Source: Gammaproteobacteria bacterium | Lineage (GTDB): Bacteria > Pseudomonadota > Gammaproteobacteria > S012-40 | DNA length: 6,704 nucleotides | Direction: 5' to 3' | NCBI GenBank assembly: GCA_026982215.1 | Contig: JALSHN010000014.1 | Coordinates: 1 to 6,704, forward strand | Shown: positions 1 through 5,573 of the stretch, piece after piece | How positions within the stretch are numbered: the first letter of the stretch is position 1 | How the letters are laid out: the number at the start of each line of letters is the position of its first letter | Made by a program: the position numbers and the translations under genes | Notes under the pieces: generated by a model | What the model was told of the DNA's origin: nothing | The model's database searches: none | What the model saw: the letters and a program-made list of their open reading frames with translations, nothing else

Positions 1-680
1 TGTGGGTGGCCGAGAAGTGCCTCAACTCCCGGGACCTGGTGAACGTGATCGTCGCCGGCAAACAGCCCGAGCCCCAGTGGCTGGGCCTGGAGGATGCCTA
101 CGCCCACGTCCAGGCCGGGGTGGGCATCTGGGAGTGGGCCAGCAACGACCACGACGGCGAGCCGGACGTGGTGATGGCCTGCTGCGGCGACGTCCCCACC
201 ATCGAGACCCTGGCCGCGGTGGACATCCTCCGCCGCGAACTGCCCGAGCTGAAGGTGCGGGTGGTGAACGTGGTGGACCTGATGACCCTCACCCCCCATG
301 AGGAACACCCCCATGGACTCACCGATCCCGAGTTCGACACCCTGTTCACCCGCGACAAACCCATCGTCTTCGCCTTCCACGGCTACCCCTGGCTGATCCA
401 CCGCCTGGCCTACCGCCGCCACAACCACAAGAACCTCCACGTCCGCGGCTACAAGGAAGAAGGCTCCACCACCACCCCCTTCGACATGGCGGTGCGCAAC
501 GACCTCGACCGTTTTCATCTGGTGATGGACGTCGTCGATCGCGTGCCCGGGCTGGGATCCCGCGCCGCCTATCTGCGCCAAGCCATGCAGCGCAAGCGGG
601 CCGAACACCGGCTCTACATCAGCGAGCACGGCGAGGACATGCCCGAGATCCGTGGTTGGCGCTGGGGAGGGGGTGAATGA
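1..680 (+). CDS. Phosphoketolase (xylulose-5-P / fructose-6-P), C-terminal part; 5' end outside window
   Basis: The reading frame is open from the left edge (first full codon at position 3) to TGA at 678-680, giving about 225 residues of a family usually near 790 residues. Phosphoketolases are cytoplasmic thiamine-diphosphate enzymes that cleave xylulose 5-phosphate (often also fructose 6-phosphate) with phosphate, yielding acetyl phosphate plus glyceraldehyde 3-phosphate (or erythrose 4-phosphate). The visible part is the XFP C-terminal domain. Family blocks include NVIVAGKQPEPQWL near the start, GIWEWASNDHDGEPDVVMAC, VRVVNVVDLMTL, EEHPHGL, the near-invariant FAFHGYPWLIHRLAYRR, HVRGYKEEGSTTTPFDM, NDLDRFHLVMDVVDRVPGLG, and the end HGEDMPEIRGW. 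The ThDP-binding domains lie outside the window, so substrate preference cannot be judged. The GTG at 6 is an internal valine, not a start. Family assignment is very secure; no frameshift is seen. Confidence 0.96.
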   Translation, partial: WVAEKCLNSRDLVNVIVAGKQPEPQWLGLEDAYAHVQAGVGIWEWASNDHDGEPDVVMACCGDVPTIETLAAVDILRRELPELKVRVVNVVDLMTLTPHEEHPHGLTDPEFDTLFTRDKPIVFAFHGYPWLIHRLAYRRHNHKNLHVRGYKEEGSTTTPFDMAVRNDLDRFHLVMDVVDRVPGLGSRAAYLRQAMQRKRAEHRLYISEHGEDMPEIRGWRWGGGE

Positions 681-783
681 CCCCGAGGCACGACCGCCTG
701 GGCCTTGGAGTGGAGCTGGCGTCGCCTCGGACGTCGGCGCTTCCAGCCGCGGGGGTGCCCCCCCGACGGTGAACGCGGCGACC
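681..783. terminator. Convergent 3' junction with GC-rich dyads; possible bidirectional terminator
   Basis: This 103-bp spacer lies between the stop of the phosphoketolase gene (+) and the stop of the DUF1501 gene (-). CGTCGG at 732-737 is complementary to CCGACG at 763-768. Inside it, CGGGGG at 750-755 can instead pair with CCCCCG at 760-765 around a 4-nt loop. A longer-range pair is CCGAGGC 683-689 with GCCTCGG 724-730. No T-run follows the stems on either strand, so this is not a canonical intrinsic terminator. Its position between converging genes is the main support; Rho-dependent termination is equally possible. No ORF or RNA gene was recognised here. Confidence 0.3.
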
Positions 784-2331
784 TCAGGCGGTGAGGAAGC
801 GCAGGATCCGCCCCTGGCGGCTGTCCGCATCGGGCGTCCAGGGAGCCAGGGGCTCGCTGCTCACTTGTTCGTCCACCGGGTCCTCGCCGGTGAAGATCCG
901 GGTGTCCTGGAGGCCGAACCAGCGGTACACCGAGGCGGCCACGGCGAAGGGCTCGCACTGGTAGCTGTCGTCACTGGGGGCGGTGAACTGGCGGTTCTGC
1001 CCCGAGGAGCCAATGCGCCGGGTACGCCCCACCAGCTTGCCCAGCCCTTCGGGGCGGATGGCGCGGCCGCCGAAGGTGTAGAGGTTCTGGTTGTTGCCGT
1101 GGTCCCAACCCAGGGCGTTGTTGAGGTTGACGTTGCGGCCGAAGTCGCCGAAGACGTTGATGATCACGTTGTCGGCGTGGGCCTTGCCATCGTAACGGGC
1201 GGCGGCGCGCAGGTGGACCATCGCCGCCTCCAGGGCCTGCATCAGGGCGTTCATCCGCGGGGGATAGTCGTCCAGGGCCTCGGAGTGGTCGTCCCAGCCT
1301 CCCAGACCGTTGGATCCCAGGGTGATGAACAGGGTGTCGGGATTCTCCAGCATTAGGCTCACCGCGGCGCGCAGCTTGCGGCCGAACTGATTGTCGCCGT
1401 AGTCGATGAGGTTCACCCCCTCCTCGGCGATCCCCAGCTCGGAGCGGATGGAGGCGTTGTAGCCGCCGATGCGCGCATTCACCGCGCTCACCGACAGCAG
1501 GCTGTCGAGGAATTCGGCCATCTCCCGGCGCTGACGAAAGGCATCACGCACCTTGGGCAGCCGCCCCAGGGCGGCGTTGCGGGCCTCGGCCAGTGCCTCC
1601 ACCCGGGCGTCGGCCCCGCTGTGACTGCCGTCCAGCGGCCAGCGGTTGTCGCGTTGGTAAGGGTTTCTGAGATTGCTGTCCAGGGCCACCGGTTTGAGGG
1701 CGGGCGGCAAGCTGGTATCACCGATGCGAAAAGCGATGGACTCGCCTTCGAAGGAGACCATGGGCAGGATCAGCTCCTCCACCGGTTTGCCCAACACGGG
1801 ATGGCCGGCGGCCTCGTGGGCCAGCAGGATCTCCGCCACCCGGGTACCCATCCCAGGCACGCCGCTCTCCAGACTACCCAGCAGGTTCTGGGTCACCGAG
1901 GGGCCGTGGGACTTGGAGTCTTCTTTGATGCGGTGCAGGGTGCGGTAGAGGCTCATGGCCCCGGCGGCGATCAAGGTCTCCATGCGGGCACCGCCGGCAT
2001 CCCGCCACATGGCGTTGGGGGTGGCCTGGGTGTCGTCGCGTCCCCGGTCGGCCAGGGGCTCGGGGTAGGGGTTCTGGGAATTGCCGTGGATGTCTTCGAT
2101 GTTGCTGAGATTACCAGCCAGCTCGGAGGGGCCGCCATAGAGGAACAGGTTGATCACGCGGGGGACTTGGTCATCGTTGAGCGGGCTCACCCCGCCCTGG
2201 TCCAGCAGGCGGGCGATGCGGTCACCGGCGGCATGCGCACCGCGGGGGCCGATGGCCATTCCCAGGGCACCCACTCCGCCGATGCTCACCCCCGCCAGGG
2301 CCAGGCTCTTCAGAAAGGCGCGTCGATCCAT
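784..2331 (-). CDS. DUF1501 family protein with Tat signal peptide
   Basis: Predicted 515 residues. The start is the ATG at 2331: GGGAG (2342-2338) lies 6 nt upstream and translation opens directly with a twin-arginine signal, MDRRAFLKSLALAG, then a hydrophobic stretch and an AHA|A cleavage site near residues 32-35. In-frame codons further upstream run back into the neighbouring gene. The mature protein shows the DUF1501 pattern: VINLFLYGGPSE (59-70), SLYRTLHRIKEDSKSHGPS (127-145), FITLGSNGLGGWDDHS (335-350), and INVFGDFGRN (391-400) followed by GWDHGNNQNLYTFGG (408-422). DUF1501 is usually placed in the alkaline-phosphatase/sulfatase-like fold group. D347, H349, D410 and H411 are candidate metal ligands by analogy only. 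Where many relatives have EFGR, this one has DFGR. Tat export suggests it is folded, perhaps with a cofactor, before leaving the cytoplasm. It is last in an apparent operon with the DUF1800-like lipoprotein gene. The family call is strong; the activity is unknown. Confidence 0.87.
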   Translation of the reverse strand: MDRRAFLKSLALAGVSIGGVGALGMAIGPRGAHAAGDRIARLLDQGGVSPLNDDQVPRVINLFLYGGPSELAGNLSNIEDIHGNSQNPYPEPLADRGRDDTQATPNAMWRDAGGARMETLIAAGAMSLYRTLHRIKEDSKSHGPSVTQNLLGSLESGVPGMGTRVAEILLAHEAAGHPVLGKPVEELILPMVSFEGESIAFRIGDTSLPPALKPVALDSNLRNPYQRDNRWPLDGSHSGADARVEALAEARNAALGRLPKVRDAFRQRREMAEFLDSLLSVSAVNARIGGYNASIRSELGIAEEGVNLIDYGDNQFGRKLRAAVSLMLENPDTLFITLGSNGLGGWDDHSEALDDYPPRMNALMQALEAAMVHLRAAARYDGKAHADNVIINVFGDFGRNVNLNNALGWDHGNNQNLYTFGGRAIRPEGLGKLVGRTRRIGSSGQNRQFTAPSDDSYQCEPFAVAASVYRWFGLQDTRIFTGEDPVDEQVSSEPLAPWTPDADSRQGRILRFLTA

Positions 2332-2337
2332 GGTCGT

Positions 2338-2342
2338 CTCCC
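2338..2342 (-). promoter_or_regulatory. Ribosome binding site of the DUF1501 gene
   Basis: GGGAG on the minus strand, 6 nt before the ATG at 2331. It lies wholly inside the 14-bp gap after the stop of the upstream DUF1800-like gene. It decides the start at the twin-arginine methionine rather than a longer reading. Confidence 0.75.
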
Positions 2343-2345
2343 AAG

Positions 2346-3884
2346 TCACAGGGGATAGGCGTAGAGCTCGGCCAGGCGCGAGCAGTAGTCGAGTACCACC
2401 CGGGTCTGTGCCCGGCGGTTGCCGCTCCAGCCCTCGGCCTCGATGACCTCGTTCCACAGCACGCGCCATTCGTCGTCACTGGCGCGCCGGCCGAGGACAC
2501 CGAGGAACAGGTAGTCGATGAATTCGCGCTCGCCGAGGCCGTCGAGCACGGGGTCGTCGAACAGCGACAGCCGCCAGCCGGCGTCGTCTTCACGTTCGGG
2601 ATTCTTTTCGTCCAGCAGCAGGTAGGTGCGCATGAAGCGATGGTAGTGGGCCATGCTCATGGAGTCGGTGGGCGGGCGGTTGGCCCGGCCCAGCTTGTAG
2701 GTCATGGGGGCCTGTTTCATGGTGCCGAGATTGCTGGAATCCGCGTTTTCACGGGTGATCCATTCGAAACTGCGGGCGTTGGGCTGCCAGCCCAGGCGGG
2801 CGGCGGTGTTGAAGAAGGCAGCCTCGAAGCCACGCAGGTGAGGATTGTCCAGCAGATAGGCGCGGGAGAAGATCACCGCGCTGAACAGCTCGGGGAAGGT
2901 GGTGGGGTTGGTCTCGGCCAGGGCCTGGGCCAGGCGGGTGCGCTCGCGGGCGTCCTTCTCGGGGAACATGAGGTCCACCACCCGGCGGGAGATGGCGGGG
3001 ATCAGCCCGGGGTGGTAGGCCAGAGCGCGGTAGAAATCCTCGCAACTGATGATGTCGTTGCGGTCCAGCAGGCCGGGGATGGGCTCGCGGTTGAAGTCGA
3101 GGGATTTCTTGAGCTGGTAGCCCTCGGCGTCGTCGGAGAGATACCAGTTGCGGCAGGCCCGGGCGGCCTTGGGGACCTCGTCGTCACGGAAGCGCAGCAG
3201 GTAGATCTCCATCATCTCGCGGACGTTGTCCTCGGGGGAGCGGAAACGGCGCCAGTTCTCTTCGGAGATCATGTGGCGGTAGACGATCTCAGCGATGGGG
3301 AGCCCCTCTTCCATGGCGTACACCAGTTCGTTGTACACCGTCTCCACATCCACGGCATCCACCGTCTCCAGCTCCCAGCCGGGGGAGAACAGGATGGTGT
3401 TGACCAGTTGATAGGCGATCCAGCGGATGTATTGCTCCCGGGAGAGAGGGAGCTGGGTGATGTGGATCAAGGGGTGTTCCCGCACCTGCTTTTCATAACT
3501 GCGGTATTGCACCCCGGGACGACCCGAGCCGAAGAAGCGTTCCTCCAACTCGGCGTAACGGGCGGGGTAGTCGTCCAGCGGGGTGTCCAGGGCGAGGCGC
3601 ACCTGCCCGGGCAGGCCGCGCTGATCAAAGCGCACCCGTAGCGGTTCGAGTCCCTCGCCGAGGTCGAAAAAGGCCTTGGCGGAGACACCGCGATAGAGGG
3701 TGCCGAGGAGTTTGTTGGCCACCTGGAAGCGCTGCTGGGGGGGCAAGGCATCGAAATCGGCGTCGGTGAGGACGGCCAGGGGGCCATCCTGGGGCAATTG
3801 GAAACCATCGACCACCGAGTCGGTGTTGTCGAGGCAACCGCCGAGAAGCGAGACGACGAGCAGCAGGGAGAGCAGGCGTGACAC
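2346..3884 (-). CDS. Divergent DUF1800-like outer-membrane lipoprotein
   Basis: Predicted 512 residues from a GTG start at 3884. The start was chosen because GGAG (3895-3892) lies 7 nt upstream and the product then opens with a short lipoprotein signal, V(M)SRLLSLLLVVSLLGGC, with lipobox LLGGC and acylated Cys17. Leu at +2 (no Asp) favours the outer membrane. The frame stays open back to 4127, but those codons cover the spacer and would bury the signal. The central region resembles DUF1800: EDNVREMMEIYLLRF with DDEVPKAARACRNWYLS (218-250) recalls the family's 'N..RE..ELhtLG..g.t..DV...ARalTGW' block. FYRALAYHPGLIPAISRRVVDLMF (284-307) and FPELFSAVIFSRAYLL (330-345) recall its 'lL..hPata.fia.kL...f' and 'l..ll.SpeF' blocks. 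FEAAFFNTAARLGWQP (353-368) and RPPTDSM (403-409) also fit. Pairing with a DUF1501 gene 14 bp downstream is the classic DUF1800 neighbourhood. Four cysteines (17, 244, 281, 501) are present; 244 and 281 could form a disulfide. Function unknown; it might score only weakly against family models. Confidence 0.72.
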   Translation of the reverse strand: MSRLLSLLLVVSLLGGCLDNTDSVVDGFQLPQDGPLAVLTDADFDALPPQQRFQVANKLLGTLYRGVSAKAFFDLGEGLEPLRVRFDQRGLPGQVRLALDTPLDDYPARYAELEERFFGSGRPGVQYRSYEKQVREHPLIHITQLPLSREQYIRWIAYQLVNTILFSPGWELETVDAVDVETVYNELVYAMEEGLPIAEIVYRHMISEENWRRFRSPEDNVREMMEIYLLRFRDDEVPKAARACRNWYLSDDAEGYQLKKSLDFNREPIPGLLDRNDIISCEDFYRALAYHPGLIPAISRRVVDLMFPEKDARERTRLAQALAETNPTTFPELFSAVIFSRAYLLDNPHLRGFEAAFFNTAARLGWQPNARSFEWITRENADSSNLGTMKQAPMTYKLGRANRPPTDSMSMAHYHRFMRTYLLLDEKNPEREDDAGWRLSLFDDPVLDGLGEREFIDYLFLGVLGRRASDDEWRVLWNEVIEAEGWSGNRRAQTRVVLDYCSRLAELYAYPL

Positions 3885-3891
3885 GGGCGTT

Positions 3892-3895
3892 CTCC
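3892..3895 (-). promoter_or_regulatory. Ribosome binding site deciding the GTG start of the DUF1800-like lipoprotein
   Basis: GGAG on the minus strand, 7 nt before GTG at 3884. Two ATGs just upstream on this strand, at 3913 and 3897, are in other frames and give no lipoprotein signal. With the lipobox this makes the GTG the best start. Confidence 0.65.
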
Positions 3896-3915
3896 ATCGA
3901 GGCTGGGGCGCATGG

Positions 3916-3937
3916 AGGGAAGGGTAGGCCCTTCCCT
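3916..3937 (-). repeat. Perfect 9-bp inverted repeat (hairpin) 31 nt upstream of the lipoprotein start
   Basis: On the plus strand, AGGGAAGGG (3916-3924) and CCCTTCCCT (3929-3937) are exact reverse complements around TAGG. In minus-strand RNA this gives a stable stem-loop between the end of ubiD and the ribosome binding site at 3895-3892. It is followed in that direction by CCATGCGC rather than a U-run, so it is not a canonical terminator. It could act as a Rho-era 3' end stabiliser of ubiD mRNA, a leader element, or a protein-binding dyad. Confidence 0.55.
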
Positions 3938-4044
3938 GGGCCTTTTCCGTGACCCCGTTCTCCTCCCGGGGTCGGGGGGATTGGATCACGCCGGGAGAGC
4001 CTGGGCCAGGTGTCCCCGCAATACGACAAGGGTTGGGGTGGGAC

Positions 4045-5511
4045 TCACCCCAGACCGAGGGACGACCACAGGGCGTCGATGCGGGCCACCACCTCGGGGT
4101 CGCGGGTGATGGGGCGCCCCCATTCACGCTGCGTTTCGCCGGGCCATTTGTTGGTGGCGTCCCAACCCATCTTGCTGCCCAGCCCGGAGACCGGGGAGGC
4201 GAAGTCGAGGTAGTCGATGGGGGTGTTCTCCACCTGGACGGTGTCGCGCACCGGGTCCATGCGGGTGGTCATCGCCCAGATGACGTCGCGCCAGTCGCGC
4301 ACGTCGATGTCGTCGTCCACCACCACGATGAACTTGGTGTACATGAATTGGCGCAGAAACGACCAGATGCCGAACATCACCCGCTTGGCGTGCCCGGGAT
4401 ATTGTTTCTTGATGGACACGCAGGCCATGCGGTAGGAGCAGCCCTCGGGGGGGAGGTAGAAATCGACGATCTCGGGAAATTGCTTCTGCAACAGGGGCAC
4501 GAAGACCTCGTTCAGCGCCGCCCCCAGCACCGCCGGCTCGTCGGGGGGACGGCCGGTGTAAGTGGAGTGATAGATGGGGTCGCGGCGGTGGGTGATGCAC
4601 TCCACGGTGAAGACCGGGAATTCCTCCACCTCGTTGTAGTAACCGGTGTGGTCGCCGAAGGGGCCCTCGGGGGCGGTCTCGCCGGGGTGGATGTGGCCCT
4701 CGAGGACGATCTCGGCACTGGCCGGGACCATGAGATCCACGGTGCGCGCCGGCACCAGTTCGGTCTTGGCCCCGCGCAGCAGGCCGGCGAAGGCGTATTC
4801 GGAGAGGGTGTCGGGGATGGGGGTGACGGCGGCGAGGATGGTGGCCGGGTCGGCCCCCAGGGCCACCGCCACCGGAAAGGGCTGGCCCGGGTGGGCAGCC
4901 TGCCAGTCGCGGAAGTCCAGCGCCCCGCCGCGGTGGGACAGCCAGCGCATGATGAGCTTGTTGGGGCCGATCACCTGCTGGCGATAGATGCCGAGGTTCT
5001 GGCGCTTCTTGTGCGGCCCACGGGTGATCACCAGAGGCCAGGTGACCAGGGGGCCGGCGTCCTCGGGCCAACAGGTCTGGATGGGGAGGAAGGCGAGGTC
5101 CACCTCGCTCCCCCGGCGCTCGATCTGCTGGCAGGGGGCCTTGGCGACCGTCTTGGGGGACATGTCCAGCACCTTGCGGAACAGGGGGAGTTTGTCCCAG
5201 GCATCGCGCATCCCCTTGGGGGGCTCGGGTTCCTTGAGTTGCGCCAGCAGTTTGCCCACCTCCCGCAACGCCGCCACCGAGTCGGCCCCCATGCCCCAGG
5301 CCACCCGCTCGGGGGTGCCGAACAGGTTGCCCAGCAGGGGCACCGTGGAGCCCTTGGGATTGCGAAACAACAACGCCGGGCCGCCGGCCCGCAGCACCCG
5401 GTCGCAGACCTCGGTGATCTCCAGGTGGGGATCGATCTCGGCGTCGATGTGTTTGAGGGCGCCGCGTTTTTCCAACAGGCGGAGAAAATCGCGCAGGTCT
5501 TTGTATTTCAT
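4045..5511 (-). CDS. ubiD: 4-hydroxy-3-polyprenylbenzoate decarboxylase (UbiD)
   Basis: Predicted 488 residues, close to E. coli UbiD (about 497). It decarboxylates 3-polyprenyl-4-hydroxybenzoate to 2-polyprenylphenol in ubiquinone synthesis, using prenylated FMN made by UbiX, in the cytoplasm or at the membrane face. The product is colinear with the E. coli type: KYKDLRDFL (2-10), RAGGPALLF (41-49), PEPPKGMRD (95-103), TCWPEDAGPL (146-155), ERQNLGIYRQQ-like block (169-179), RWLSHRGGALDF (189-200), PDTLSEYAFAGLLRG (233-247), GETAPEGPFGDHTGYYNEV (277-295), YTGRPPDEPAVLG (318-330), YLPPEGCSYR (352-361) and FASPVSGLGSKMG (437-449). Expected active-site residues are present: metal ligands N172, H193, E238, plus R177, E282 and D287. 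The chosen ATG at 5511 has only a weak ribosome site (GGGGTGA). A GTG two codons upstream (5517) is an alternative. It is transcribed away from the acyl-CoA synthetase gene and is intact. Confidence 0.97.
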   Translation of the reverse strand: MKYKDLRDFLRLLEKRGALKHIDAEIDPHLEITEVCDRVLRAGGPALLFRNPKGSTVPLLGNLFGTPERVAWGMGADSVAALREVGKLLAQLKEPEPPKGMRDAWDKLPLFRKVLDMSPKTVAKAPCQQIERRGSEVDLAFLPIQTCWPEDAGPLVTWPLVITRGPHKKRQNLGIYRQQVIGPNKLIMRWLSHRGGALDFRDWQAAHPGQPFPVAVALGADPATILAAVTPIPDTLSEYAFAGLLRGAKTELVPARTVDLMVPASAEIVLEGHIHPGETAPEGPFGDHTGYYNEVEEFPVFTVECITHRRDPIYHSTYTGRPPDEPAVLGAALNEVFVPLLQKQFPEIVDFYLPPEGCSYRMACVSIKKQYPGHAKRVMFGIWSFLRQFMYTKFIVVVDDDIDVRDWRDVIWAMTTRMDPVRDTVQVENTPIDYLDFASPVSGLGSKMGWDATNKWPGETQREWGRPITRDPEVVARIDALWSSLGLG

Positions 5512-5573
5512 GGTCACCCCGATAGACTCGAAGGCCTCACAGCATACCACCGAGGCCAGCGAGGGAGGCGCCC
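5512..5573. promoter_or_regulatory. 62-bp divergent intergenic region between ubiD and the acyl-CoA synthetase gene
   Basis: The two genes start on opposite strands here, so promoters for both are expected in or overlapping this spacer. GGCCTC (5533-5538) and GAGGCC (5552-5557) form a 6-bp dyad around 13 nt that includes AGCATACC. Read on the minus strand this gives TGGTATGCT, a possible extended -10 for ubiD (TATGCT, complement of 5541-5546). No recognisable -35 lies 17 nt from it, and I see no good plus-strand promoter, so the box assignment is tentative. Confidence 0.35.
5562..5568 (+). promoter_or_regulatory. Strong ribosome binding site of the acyl-CoA synthetase gene
   Basis: AGGGAGG ends 5 nt before the ATG at 5574, a near-consensus Shine-Dalgarno that fixes this start. 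It is clearly stronger than the site of the divergent ubiD gene. Confidence 0.75.

Larger units (their letters stand above)
3885..4044 (-). promoter_or_regulatory. 160-bp structured spacer / 5' leader between ubiD and the DUF1800-like gene
   Basis: Non-coding as far as I can see, and rich in inverted repeats. The strongest is a perfect 9-bp stem with a 4-nt loop at 3916-3937. A second is GACCCCG 3951-3957 with CGGGGTC 3967-3973 (7 bp, 9-nt loop). A third, CTCCCGG 3963-3969 with CCGGGAG 3991-3997, uses bases of the second and so excludes it. CCTGGGCCAGG at 4000-4010 is an odd palindrome. On the minus strand this would be either the 3' end of the ubiD transcript or the leader of the lipoprotein mRNA. 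I found no convincing -35/-10 pair and no T-run after a stem in the minus direction. Confidence 0.4.

Noticed and set aside
1621..2358. 245-codon plus-strand frame opposite the DUF1501 gene
   Set aside because: Low-complexity antisense translation with no family motif and no convincing ribosome site; the minus-strand gene explains this stretch.
2332..2469. 46-residue N-terminal extension of the DUF1501 protein
   Set aside because: It would overlap the upstream gene and place the twin-arginine signal internally; the ATG at 2331 has its own ribosome site.
2640..3641. 333-codon plus-strand frame opposite the DUF1800-like gene
   Set aside because: Its composition mirrors codon bias of the minus-strand gene, which has a lipoprotein signal, a ribosome site and a tight operon partner.
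3916..3946. Hairpin followed by TTTT on the plus strand, read as an intrinsic terminator
   Set aside because: No plus-strand gene ends upstream of it, and the T-run is short and separated from the stem by GGGCC.
4651..4668. Asp in place of the second Glu of the UbiD-family EGPFGE motif (D287)
   Set aside because: E. coli-type UbiD proteins also have Asp here, so it is a normal feature of the subgroup and not a defect.
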